DNA of 59,465 bases, from positions 1 through 59,465 of the forward strand of contig NZ_BAUJ01000016.1 in the NCBI RefSeq assembly GCF_000496695.1, read 5' to 3'. Below the pieces are notes generated by a model. It made no database searches and was not told the DNA's origin. It saw only the letters and a list, made by a program, of their open reading frames with translations. Origin of the DNA: Vibrio halioticoli NBRC 102217 (GTDB lineage Bacteria > Pseudomonadota > Gammaproteobacteria > Enterobacterales > Vibrionaceae). Below, one piece after another: positions 26,458-34,990 of the stretch. The position numbers were made by a program, and so were the translations under genes. Positions within the stretch are counted from its first letter, which is position 1, and each line of letters opens with the position of its first letter.

Positions 26458-27690
26458 TTAAGCCGTAGCAAGTTGCAAAGATTTCTCTTCAGAAATAGGG
26501 CGCGTAACCAGAGACAGCACTACACAGATTGCCATCATTACCGCAGAGATGGTGTAAGCAATAGTGTAACCTTCGCCATGCGTCATAGAGAAGCCGACCA
26601 CCGCTGCGCCAATCGCACCGCCAATGCCCCATGCTGTATACAATACGCCATAGTTAGTACCGTAGTTTTTCAGACCGTAATATTCCGCTGTAATCGATGG
26701 GAATACCGCAAGCAGTGTACCGTAGCCAACTGCCGCAATTGCGGTGCCTAAAATAAGCGCTGCTTCTGATTTGAAGGTCGCAAACAAAGCCATGTTGATG
26801 CCTTGCAGTGCAAAAGCGATAAATAGAGTACGCAGACCGCCAATCTTGTCAGATAAAATGCCCGCGCCAATACGACCGCCAGAGTTAAAGATAGCCAAGA
26901 TAGAGGCTAGGTAAACCGCATTAGGCAGGTTAGCTTGCACGCTAGCGATAGTGGTGATGTTACCAATGATCATAAGACCAGTTGCAGAAGCAAATGCGTA
27001 CATGATCCACAGTGAGTAAAACTGCGGTGTTTTCAGCATCACTTTCCATGAAATATCACTATTTTGCTTAATCGCGATAGGCGCTTTACCCGCTTTTACT
27101 TTAGGCGCTTGTGGTACATAGTCCGCCGGAGGGTTGGTAATAGTTGCCGCGAGAGGTACCGCGATAACCAGTACTGCAATGCCTAAAATTAGAAAACTCT
27201 GGTCGATGCCGTAATTGGTGATAAGAGCCGATGTTAGAGGCGCAAGATAAACCGCCGCAAGACCAAAACCTGCCGCTATCAAGCCATTCACTAAGCCTTT
27301 TTTCGATGAGTGGAACCACTTCATTGCTGCAGGCGAAAGACACGCATAACCAAAGCCGATGCCTGCACCTGCAACCACACCAAAGGTCATGCTTAGCATC
27401 GCTGGGGTAGTAGCAAAGCTTGAACCCATCATGCCTAAACCAGTAAGCGTTGCGCCAAGCATTAGAATCGTTCGTGGGCCCATTCTATCTTGCAAAATAC
27501 CTGCGACTAAAAGAGCAATGGAGAAAGTTATTGTCGCAATGGCATAAGGTTGTGATGCATCTGCTGCGTTCCAGCCGTGATCGGTAACTAGAGCTTTGTT
27601 GAAGATACTCCAAGCATAAAGGATGCCTAAACAAAGGTTGATACAGAATCCTGCTATTAGGATGCGCATCGCTTTATCGATCTTTTTCAT
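26458..27690 (-). CDS. MFS transporter, oxalate/formate antiporter (OFA) family
   Basis: Twelve-helix major facilitator carrier of 410 residues in the inner membrane. It starts MKKIDKAMRILIAGFCINLCLGILYAWSIF, the N-terminal pattern of OFA-family proteins, with the MFS motif between helices 2 and 3 (QDRMGPRTILMLG) and its counterpart in the second half (SDKIGGLRTLFIAF). The family includes OxlT and lactate/formate carriers; the substrate here cannot be stated. The gene stands alone, with a terminator behind it and a 548-base regulatory region in front. Confidence 0.88.
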   Translation of the reverse strand: MKKIDKAMRILIAGFCINLCLGILYAWSIFNKALVTDHGWNAADASQPYAIATITFSIALLVAGILQDRMGPRTILMLGATLTGLGMMGSSFATTPAMLSMTFGVVAGAGIGFGYACLSPAAMKWFHSSKKGLVNGLIAAGFGLAAVYLAPLTSALITNYGIDQSFLILGIAVLVIAVPLAATITNPPADYVPQAPKVKAGKAPIAIKQNSDISWKVMLKTPQFYSLWIMYAFASATGLMIIGNITTIASVQANLPNAVYLASILAIFNSGGRIGAGILSDKIGGLRTLFIAFALQGINMALFATFKSEAALILGTAIAAVGYGTLLAVFPSITAEYYGLKNYGTNYGVLYTAWGIGGAIGAAVVGFSMTHGEGYTIAYTISAVMMAICVVLSLVTRPISEEKSLQLATA

Positions 27691-28238
27691 CGTTTTTTCT
27701 CAGTGCCATTTTGGCTAGGTAAGTTAGGTTAATTATTGGAAACGTTCAAAAATACTTTAGTTTTATCAACATTTCTAAGTGCGAGTTGCGCGAATTGTAC
27801 ACAAGTTATTTTTGATTTAAATCTCTTTTTACCAAAAATGGAAAATAATTTTGCAGTGTATTTGTGGGTGTTTTGATTTGGAGGAAAATTGAAAGATTTG
27901 CTTACGTTTTATCGAGCAATCGTTTGCTCTGGAACTTGTGTTTCACCCCAAATGTGAGGTAGGAAACATTTATAGAAAATAGTTTTCGATAACCATTTAT
28001 TAACAATCAGTGTGATTTATTTAGCATTTTAAGGCGTTTTAAATAAAAACAAGGATTTCTTGATTTACAACAATGTTACCATGTTAATAACTTGTGAAAA
28101 TGACGTGGATTTCAATGATTTATATGAAACAGCATTAAAAATTAACGATTGCAATCGTGTAGTTTTCCGTCAGAATGCAATGAAAACTTAGATTCCAAAT
28201 ATGAAAGGTCACTTTACTAAGCTTTAGTGAGGTTCTAT
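27691..28238. other. Intergenic region between MFS and small membrane protein genes
   Basis: No gene seen. It contains two palindromes of note: GAGCAATCGTTTGCTC (27914-27929), which has the central CG and GCAA/TTGC arms of LacI/PurR-type operators, and CGATTGCAATCG (28146-28157), a perfect 12-base palindrome about 80 bases before the next gene. Confidence 0.45.
27914..27929. promoter_or_regulatory. LacI/PurR-type operator candidate
   Basis: GAGCAATCGTTTGCTC matches the PurR consensus ACGCAAACGTTTGCGT at the GCAA-N-CGTTTGC core. It lies about 225 bases upstream of the MFS start, so the link is loose. Confidence 0.35.
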
Positions 28239-28595
28239 ATGAAAATATTTTTACTACTCTTTATTTCTGTTTCGGCGGGTGCCGCTTCTGCTGAACACTT
28301 AACATCATTTTTATATGGATTGAGCACTGCATCTCTGGCAGTGGGCGTCTGTTTTTGGTTGGCATTTCGTTCGTCTCGCTGGCCACAACTGGCGGTATTT
28401 TTGTTGTTGATGGGGATGTTATGCAAACTGACCATAACGGTGGTGTCTACCATTATGGGGGTTAAAGCAGGCCTTATTACTTCTCCGCTGATCTTCTCAC
28501 TTTCATATTTGTTTTTTGCAATTGCAACAACCTACGTCTACTTCTATTTTAAGGATAAAAGTACTAATCGTAAGTTGGGCCTAGGACAGCAATAA
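28239..28595 (+). CDS. Small integral membrane protein
   Basis: 118 residues with three or four hydrophobic segments: an N-terminal one (MKIFLLLFISVSAGAASA, possibly a signal peptide), then around FLYGLSTASLAVGVCFWLAF, LAVFLLLMGMLCKLTITVVSTIMG and LIFSLSYLFFAIATTYVYFYF. Not recognised. ATG at 28239 is chosen because GAGG lies 6 bases upstream (28229-28232). A terminator follows at once, so it is a single-gene unit. Confidence 0.7.
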   Translation: MKIFLLLFISVSAGAASAEHLTSFLYGLSTASLAVGVCFWLAFRSSRWPQLAVFLLLMGMLCKLTITVVSTIMGVKAGLITSPLIFSLSYLFFAIATTYVYFYFKDKSTNRKLGLGQQ

Positions 28596-28642
28596 CAAAG
28601 TCTTAATTGCAGACACAATTACAATATAAGCCACAATTTTAG

Positions 28643-28677
28643 AACCGCTATCGCTTAATAAGCTATAGCGGTTTTTT
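28643..28677 (+). terminator. Intrinsic terminator
   Basis: AACCGCTAT (28643-28651) pairs with ATAGCGGTT (28665-28673), followed by T run. Confidence 0.88.
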
Positions 28678-28737
28678 GATCACTTAATTGCTGAGATTGG
28701 TATTATTAATTATCGCCATTGCAAAACGAGGCAACTA

Positions 28738-30249
28738 ATGAGCATCAATACTTTATATTCCGCCGAGCAAATTAAACGAAGCGAAGCCAGTGCAGCAGAG
28801 CTTGCTGGAATAACGCTGTACGAATTAATGGAACGTGCAGGGCAGGCCGCGTTTGAACGTGTGCAGGTGATGCTTCCCGATTTAGGCAAAATATTGGTGT
28901 GTTGCGGCTCTGGCAATAACGGCGGAGACGGCTTTGTTGTGGCGCGCTTAGCACTAGAGTCGGGCTATGAGGTCGATGTTTTTCAACCAACTTATTGCAC
29001 TTCCCAAAATCCCGACACTCAATCTGACGCTTATAAAGCCAAACAGAAGTGGTCTTTGCGCAGCCAAAGTATTCTTAACACCATCGAAAGTAATGACAGA
29101 TACGATCTTATTGTGGATGGTTTGCTCGGTACTGGTCTTGTCAATAAGGTCAGGGATAACCTTGCCTTCGATATCATCCGCATTAATGCGCTTAACGTCC
29201 CTATATTGAGTTTAGATATTCCATCAGGGCTACAGGCCAATACTGGTGAGATCTTAGGTAGTGCAATAAAAGCGACTGAAACCATTACCTTTGTCGGCAA
29301 TAAACTCGGATTAGTAACCGGTAAGGCGCGCAATGTGGTCGGCAATTTATACGTAGCTGACTTAGGTGTTTCGCCTCAATTTTCCCATTTAGAGTCAAGC
29401 CACACGACCATTTTTGCGAAGCCGCAAGCACAAGCACTTATTCCACAAAGGGAAGCATCTGCTCATAAAGGTAACTGCGGTCGCGCTTTGTTAGTTGGAG
29501 GTAATCAAGGAATGAGCGGCGCTATTATTATGGCCGCGCAAGCCTGCGCTCGAACTGGAGCAGGCCTAATTAATGTAATGACTCATGCCGATTCCATTAT
29601 GCCTTTATTAGTGCGTCAGCCTGAGATCATGTCAATGGCCATCACAAATAAAAACCAACATGCAATAGATGAGCTCATTAGCCATAGCGCACTTGCGAGT
29701 AGCAGTGTGATAGCCATTGGCCCGGGATTAGGGACAGACCTTTGGTCAAAGACCTTATTTAATTGGGCGATGGCACAAAACAAACCCAAAATCATCGATG
29801 CTGATGGACTTAACTTGCTAGCCAGTAGCGCCGAACCATTTGAATTACACGATTGTGTCTTAACGCCGCACCCAGGTGAAGCGGCGCGTTTATTAGGCGT
29901 TACCGTCGCAGACATAGAAAAAGACCGATACGCAGCGGTTAATCAGTTGCAGGCAAAATTTCAATGCGTGGTACTTCTTAAAGGTGCGGGCACATTAATA
30001 TGCGATGGAAAAAACACGCAGGTGATTACTGCAGGTAATTCGGGCATGGCAAGTGGTGGCATGGGAGATGTATTAACAGGCGTTATTGCTGGATTGGTGT
30101 GCCAAGGGTTGCATGCAATGCAAGCGGCTTGCTTAGGTGCGTGGCTGCATTCTACGGCGGCGGATAATAAGGCTAAAAAAGAGGGGACCATAGGGATGCT
30201 TGCGTCAGATTTATTGCCTGAAATTCGTACGTTAATAAACCAAAATTAG
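28738..30249 (+). CDS. nnr: Bifunctional NAD(P)H-hydrate epimerase / ADP-dependent NAD(P)H-hydrate dehydratase
   Basis: Repair enzyme that turns damaged, hydrated NAD(P)H back to the normal cofactor. 503 residues in two domains: N-terminal epimerase (YjeF_N, about residues 1-210, with GSGNNGGDGFVVARL and DGLLGTG) and C-terminal dehydratase (YjeF_C/carbohydrate-kinase fold, with GRALLVGGNQGMSGA, the region TPHPGEAARLL and the GNSGMASGGMGDVLTG nucleotide loop). The fusion is the usual bacterial form. GAGG precedes the ATG. The usual partner tsaE does not follow, so the locus differs from the E. coli yjeF-tsaE arrangement. Confidence 0.94.
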   Translation: MSINTLYSAEQIKRSEASAAELAGITLYELMERAGQAAFERVQVMLPDLGKILVCCGSGNNGGDGFVVARLALESGYEVDVFQPTYCTSQNPDTQSDAYKAKQKWSLRSQSILNTIESNDRYDLIVDGLLGTGLVNKVRDNLAFDIIRINALNVPILSLDIPSGLQANTGEILGSAIKATETITFVGNKLGLVTGKARNVVGNLYVADLGVSPQFSHLESSHTTIFAKPQAQALIPQREASAHKGNCGRALLVGGNQGMSGAIIMAAQACARTGAGLINVMTHADSIMPLLVRQPEIMSMAITNKNQHAIDELISHSALASSSVIAIGPGLGTDLWSKTLFNWAMAQNKPKIIDADGLNLLASSAEPFELHDCVLTPHPGEAARLLGVTVADIEKDRYAAVNQLQAKFQCVVLLKGAGTLICDGKNTQVITAGNSGMASGGMGDVLTGVIAGLVCQGLHAMQAACLGAWLHSTAADNKAKKEGTIGMLASDLLPEIRTLINQN

Positions 30250-30513
30250 AATTAACATCAGAAATTTAAGAAAAAGTAGCAAAATAAGCAGAAAAGTCAG
30301 CTATAAAACGTGCAATTTCAATAAGGAAAATACGGATTTTACTTCACTTTAGTGATTCAGGTCACGCTATAACAGAGCGCATAATGTAACTAAAAGTATC
30401 TGGGAATAAGTTAAGGAATATAGGTTGTTGATTTAAAAGAATAAACGAATTTAGGAAGGGCGCAGATTTGCAAGTTTCAAGATAGTAGCACAAATAAAAA
30501 CAAAAAATCAGTC

Positions 30514-30541
30514 TTGCGACAATTTAATCTGAACCTATAAT
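30514..30541 (+). promoter_or_regulatory. Sigma-70 promoter upstream of guaC
   Basis: TTGCGA (30514-30519), a 16-base spacer and a perfect TATAAT (30536-30541). The predicted start is near 30548, where a strong hairpin begins. Confidence 0.6.
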
Positions 30542-30547
30542 GCTGAA

Positions 30548-30580
30548 AACCGGAGCGTCTGCCAACGCTCCGGTTTTTTT
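30548..30580 (+). terminator. Terminator-shaped hairpin in the guaC leader
   Basis: AACCGGAGCGT (30548-30558) pairs with ACGCTCCGGTT (30565-30575), with T run to 30580, about 87 bases before the guaC ATG. It can end transcripts arriving from nnr. If transcription starts at 30548 the hairpin would instead be the 5' end of the guaC message. Confidence 0.8.
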
Positions 30581-30666
30581 GTGTCCGAAGAATGGTCAAC
30601 GCTTCTGCCAAAGCACGACCTGCATTGTAATTGGCACGTCATTTATAAGAATCAAGGAAATGCACA

Positions 30667-31710
30667 ATGCGTATCGAACAAGAACTTAAGTTAGGCTTTA
30701 AAGATGTACTGTTTCGCCCTAAGCGCTCAACACTAAAAAGTCGTTCCCAAGTAAATTTAACCCGCGATTTTACATTCAAGCATAGTGGTCGTCAATGGTC
30801 TGGTGTACCTGTTATCGCCGCCAACATGGATTCTGTTGCAACATTCGAAATGGCCGCCGCATTAGCCGAGCACGACGTAATGACAGCCGTACACAAACAC
30901 TACACAGTAGAGCAGTGGGCAGATTTCGTTAAAAACGCAGACAGCAAAACACTGAAAAATGTGTTTGTATCAACCGGCACTTCAGAAGCCGAGTTTGAGA
31001 AAACTAAACAAATTATGGCACTGTCAGAAGAACTTATTTTCATCTGTGTTGATATCGCCAACGGCTACTCAGAACACCTTGTCGAATACGTAGAAAAAGT
31101 GCGCGCCGAATTCCCAACTAAAGTCATTTCAGCAGGCAACGTTGTCACCGGCGACATGTGTGAAGAGCTAATCCTTGCCGGCGCAGACATCGTAAAAGTC
31201 GGCATCGGCCCAGGCAGCGTATGCACCACTCGCGTTAAAACAGGCGTAGGCTACCCACAACTTTCAGCCATCATCGAATGTGGCGATTCAGCCCACGGCC
31301 TTGGCGGCATGATCATCGGCGATGGCGGCTGTGCCTGCGCTGGAGACGTATCAAAAGCCTTCGGCGGCGGCGCAGACTTCGTCATGCTAGGCGGCATGCT
31401 AGCCGGCCACGAAGAATCAGGCGGCGAAGCCATAGAAAAAGACGGCAAGCAATACATGAAGTTCTACGGCATGTCATCAGAATCAGCCATGGCGAAACAC
31501 TCAGGTGGCGTAGCAAAATATCGCGCAGCAGAAGGCAAAACCGTACTATTGCCATACCGTGGCAGCGTTCATCACACTATCTCTGACATCTTAGGTGGCG
31601 TACGTTCTACATGTACTTATGTGGGGGCGGCGAAGCTGAAGGAATTGACTAAACGTACTACGTTTATTCGCGTGCAAGAGCAAGAGAATAATGTGTTTGG
31701 GAAAGAGTAA
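30667..31710 (+). CDS. guaC: GMP reductase
   Basis: Converts GMP to IMP with NADPH, returning guanine nucleotides to the common purine pool. 347 residues, the E. coli size. Family motifs: [16 protein letters not shown], the catalytic cysteine loop [42 protein letters not shown] and a flap near GMSSESAM. The sequence separates it from IMP dehydrogenase (no CBS domains; GMPR-type loop). AAGGAA precedes the ATG. In V. cholerae guaC is, as I recall it, on chromosome II next to a cytosine methyltransferase gene; here a defence island lies between guaC and such a gene. Confidence 0.97.
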   Translation: MRIEQELKLGFKDVLFRPKRSTLKSRSQVNLTRDFTFKHSGRQWSGVPVIAANMDSVATFEMAAALAEHDVMTAVHKHYTVEQWADFVKNADSKTLKNVFVSTGTSEAEFEKTKQIMALSEELIFICVDIANGYSEHLVEYVEKVRAEFPTKVISAGNVVTGDMCEELILAGADIVKVGIGPGSVCTTRVKTGVGYPQLSAIIECGDSAHGLGGMIIGDGGCACAGDVSKAFGGGADFVMLGGMLAGHEESGGEAIEKDGKQYMKFYGMSSESAMAKHSGGVAKYRAAEGKTVLLPYRGSVHHTISDILGGVRSTCTYVGAAKLKELTKRTTFIRVQEQENNVFGKE

Positions 31711-32273
31711 ATCTCAGATATCTCGGAGAGTGTTAAAACAACTATAAATTGGTTGTTTTAACCGGATATTCCGAATTAAAGGGAGCACTCCAATGGTTAG
31801 CTTGAGCGCTATTGTTGTTGATCCGTCCTGATATAGGTTATTAAAACGCTCGATGCATTTCATTGGGTGTTTTATATTATAAAGCTGTATGTGGTCTCAT
31901 CTAAGTCTCTTTGTCCTCTATTTTCATTGATGCACTTTGTTAAAGTATTTTGGTAGCAGTCATACCCATAGGTTATAGGGGAGGTTAAGCGGTGCTTCTT
32001 ATGACTATCTTGTTATTTCTTTTGGTAGTGAGATTTTTAGGTTTCATTGGACAAGCTTTAGAATCTAATCTGAGCAGAGAAAACATGGAAAGTGTGATAG
32101 TAAAGATATCTGTCATGAAGAAAGTATTTTCCTAATTTCACGCTCTTCACTAGGCAACTCAAGTCTCTAATCGATTTGTACTTAAGGGCAGTCAATTGAT
32201 TTGAGCGACAAACCACAAATTTAAGAGAATAGAACTGAATTTTGCTAAAATTAAGAGTAAGCTAGTTGAATCT
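31711..32273. other. Junction between guaC and the defence island
   Basis: About 560 bases with no gene seen. Two hairpins lie near guaC: GTTAAAACAAC/GTTGTTTTAAC (31732-31742 and 31752-31762) and AAAACGCTCGATG/CATTGGGTGTTTT (31843-31855 and 31861-31873), the latter of terminator type. Base composition turns A+T rich from about 31.9 kb, marking the likely left edge of the acquired segment. Confidence 0.5.
31843..31876 (+). terminator. Terminator-shaped hairpin downstream of guaC
   Basis: Thirteen-base arms with G-U pairs, 5-base loop, T-rich tail. Probably separates guaC transcription from the island. Confidence 0.6.
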
Positions 32274-32870
32274 ATGAACAGTGAAATACAAGAAGAATCT
32301 GAACTTTTTAGTGAGTTTGAAATAATTGAGCCGGATATAGCTGGTCAGTCAGACAATAAATTGATAAAACAGATTGAGGACAAGCTTAATGTAGGTGATT
32401 TCCAACAGTATTTACCTAGTTTAGATGTAGATTTAAATTTGTGTCATTCTCGTGAAGAGTTTGTTGTTTTGCCATTGTATAGCATGGCCCGTGGTAAGAA
32501 TGTGCCGGAACGTTCTGGGTTAAATCAATGGAATGCAAGGGGGCGATCTCGCCATCCGGATGAAGTTTATATACCCATACCTATGGCAGTTCATAAAAAA
32601 AATCCAAGTTTTTTTCCTGAACGTGATGATCCTTTTGATTTAGTGTTACCGAATGGTGAGGTTCTATGCGCTAAAGTATGCCAGCAAGGGCGTAAAGCTT
32701 TAATGTCAGATCCAAACCGAGCTCTAGGTAATTGGATTTTGCGAGATCTTTTGAATCTTCAAAAATATGAGTTATTGACCTTGACTCAACTAATCAAGGC
32801 AGGTTTTGATAGTGTAAAAGTAGCAAAAATAGGAGAATTGTTTTATTTATATCCTAACATACCTTTGTAA
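32274..32870 (+). CDS. Orphan B3-like (restriction-enzyme type) DNA-binding protein
   Basis: 198 residues. Residues from about 60 onward resemble the C-terminal DNA-recognition domain of NgoFVII-like restriction enzymes, a B3-like fold also used by EcoRII: RSGLNQWNARG, EVYIPIPMAVH, FFPERDDPFDLVLPNGE and ALGNWILRDLLNL. The N-terminal 60 residues are acidic. No nuclease motif is seen, so it is a recognition domain on its own. Its last 70 residues closely parallel the C-terminus of the protein at 42254-43666. It is the first gene of the island; the ribosome site is weak. Family assignment rests on recall of motif order; the internal similarity is visible directly. Confidence 0.65.
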   Translation: MNSEIQEESELFSEFEIIEPDIAGQSDNKLIKQIEDKLNVGDFQQYLPSLDVDLNLCHSREEFVVLPLYSMARGKNVPERSGLNQWNARGRSRHPDEVYIPIPMAVHKKNPSFFPERDDPFDLVLPNGEVLCAKVCQQGRKALMSDPNRALGNWILRDLLNLQKYELLTLTQLIKAGFDSVKVAKIGELFYLYPNIPL

Positions 32871-33017
32871 TTTTCTTTTTATGTTTACAAATAAATGAAA
32901 TTTATGTGTGTAATTGTTATGTTTTTTTGCAGTAGTATGTAAAATGCTTGTTGGTGGCGTAAAGTGATAACAAAGAAAGAGTAGTGTCATTGTATTATTT
33001 AAACTTAGTTTTAATTA

Positions 33018-34985
33018 ATGTTTACTATTAGAATAGCTATTAATGATATGTGTAAAAATGTGAAATTTGAGGGTTCAATCCAGAAAGAGAAAAATACATT
33101 TAGGTTAGTTGATGTCCCGGTTTCACTTCGAGGTTTTGCTAGTTTAATTTCTGAATACCATCAGTTTAATATAAATCTCTTAGAAACTATCGAACCGAAT
33201 CAGTTTTCTGTTTCCGATCAAGCGCGATTAGAACGTTTGAAAACAAGTATTTTAAAGCAAACTCTACATAAAAACTCAATTAACGGGAAGAAGACTTCAC
33301 AATGTAATAATATGGATGAGTCAGCCTTTAGCTCGTATGTTAAAAAATTAAATGAGCAGACAGTCAAGACTTCCACTCCCTTATTGTCCATGAAGTTTCC
33401 TATTGAGTTGGCTGATGCGGTCTGTATTCTCACAAAGCATTATCCAACGCTTTCTGCCGGGGCTTTGCGTGGGTTGGAAACTAAAGTTATAAAACGGCCT
33501 GAACTTACTGCGATAAGAAATTTTTGTCATAAATGTATTAAAAGGTCCAAGGAAACGAAAGTAAGCTCATCGACTACATGTAACAATACTAAATCTGGTA
33601 AGTATTATATCAATCGGAATAGAAAAGCCCCTCTTCCTGTTGTTCAAGAAAGAAATGATGTCCGATGTGAAACAAGCCAAGCTGTGTTCAATTCATATTT
33701 ATATAAACTAAGAGAGCAACAAATATTTGTTAATACAAAACTAATAAATATTAGTTTCCCTAATGAGTTAATAGTTTCGGTAGGAGTACTATTAAAAGCA
33801 TACCCTGCTATTATAGTCGAAGAAATAATTGAAATAAGAACTTGTTTAATTAAACAAAGTGAACTAAAAGCTATTAAAGCATTTTGTCGTAAATGTTTAA
33901 AAAACTCGTCGTTACGTGTTGCTAGTGAAGTTGACTCTAATTTGGCTATTAATAAAAGAAAATCAAAATCAGGAAGTATTAAAGACAAAATCAGTAAAAA
34001 AAGTAATAACAAAAATGTTTTTGTTGATGGTGATGATTTTGCTGAAAAACGAATATACACACATCCAGTAATTTATTATTCGACGCTCTTTGATGAGGTG
34101 CTTGTTCCTAGTGAGTTGAATGCTATTAAAGACAAGACAGAGCTCTGCTTGAGCTTACAGGCAACTATCGGTGACTTTTTGGCAGCAGACTCTGCTTCAT
34201 TTCGGTATGTATCTAAAGAATCTGTAAATAGACTAAAACTGTTTTATCAATCGTGCTTATACAAAGAAGATCATGAAAACCTCCCCCTATCTACGGTAGT
34301 TAAAACTAAAGTGAGTAGCGAGTTTGCTGATAGTACTATCGATATGAATCAATGTAATACTAGTATTGTAGAAGTCAATTTCCCTGAGTATCTGACTGAA
34401 GTAAAAGAGGCCTTAGTATCAGCTTTCCCAGAGGGATTGACTATTAAAGATTGTTTAAACTTAAATGAACTGAAATCAAGATTGAGGATAAAAAACCAAA
34501 CATTTCCTTTTATTAGCCTAACTGCTTTTGCCTCGCATATCAATAAGCGCTTTGATTCTAATAGTATTGAAAGCACTGTCGGTAGCGGACCTGAGGAATC
34601 GTTAAAGCATGATGTTGAACGTAAGCGAGAAAATATTGAAATTATGGATCTTGGAGAGAAGATTGTTCACATTACTCGTAAAGGAAAAACTCTACGAGGC
34701 TGGGCTAGATTTGACATAGATAAAGAGGAAGCTTTTTCAGTTGATAAATATACATTTTACAAAAACGGTGGATGGTTTATTAGAGAAAAACATGAAGACA
34801 TTCTAATTAACTTTTTGCGTCGTCGGCAACAAGTTTTTACCGAGTTTGATATTGATGATATTGCTGTACAAGAGAAAACTGAAGAATCAGCATCTGAAAT
34901 ACAAACTGTTGAAAAATTGAATTCTACTCAGAGTAGAATTGGTGAATTCTCTGGTGATAATCTCCCGGAAATTAGTTTAGAGTAA
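33018..34985 (+). CDS. Island protein with internal repeats, function unknown
   Basis: 655 residues, cytoplasmic, Lys/Ser/Asn rich, A+T-rich codons. Two clear repeats of about 76 residues are at about 102-177 and 222-297. Each runs F-S-Y-x-x-K-L-x-E-Q, then FP-x-E-L, YP, and ends FCxKCxK (FCHKCIK and FCRKCLK). Weaker relatives lie near residues 33-85, 350-420 and 445-525. A separate C-terminal domain (about 560-620) contains LRGWARFDI and YKNGGWFIREKH. No enzyme motif is recognised. It ends 5 bases before the ATPase gene, so it is part of the same operon. A scaffold or sensor role is a guess. Confidence 0.7.
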   Translation: MFTIRIAINDMCKNVKFEGSIQKEKNTFRLVDVPVSLRGFASLISEYHQFNINLLETIEPNQFSVSDQARLERLKTSILKQTLHKNSINGKKTSQCNNMDESAFSSYVKKLNEQTVKTSTPLLSMKFPIELADAVCILTKHYPTLSAGALRGLETKVIKRPELTAIRNFCHKCIKRSKETKVSSSTTCNNTKSGKYYINRNRKAPLPVVQERNDVRCETSQAVFNSYLYKLREQQIFVNTKLINISFPNELIVSVGVLLKAYPAIIVEEIIEIRTCLIKQSELKAIKAFCRKCLKNSSLRVASEVDSNLAINKRKSKSGSIKDKISKKSNNKNVFVDGDDFAEKRIYTHPVIYYSTLFDEVLVPSELNAIKDKTELCLSLQATIGDFLAADSASFRYVSKESVNRLKLFYQSCLYKEDHENLPLSTVVKTKVSSEFADSTIDMNQCNTSIVEVNFPEYLTEVKEALVSAFPEGLTIKDCLNLNELKSRLRIKNQTFPFISLTAFASHINKRFDSNSIESTVGSGPEESLKHDVERKRENIEIMDLGEKIVHITRKGKTLRGWARFDIDKEEAFSVDKYTFYKNGGWFIREKHEDILINFLRRRQQVFTEFDIDDIAVQEKTEESASEIQTVEKLNSTQSRIGEFSGDNLPEISLE

Positions 34986-34990
34986 ACGTT

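Larger units (their letters stand above)
30250..30666. other. Regulatory region upstream of guaC
   Basis: About 417 bases with no gene seen. It contains AGTGA-N6-TCACG (30351-30366, CRP-like), a strong promoter at 30514-30541 and a terminator-shaped hairpin at 30548-30580, both listed separately, and a usable AAGGAA before guaC. Confidence 0.55.

Noticed and set aside
31732..31762. Integron attC site near guaC
   Set aside because: The hairpin has GTT/AAC ends but lacks the R/L box layout of vibrio attC repeats, and no cassette genes follow.
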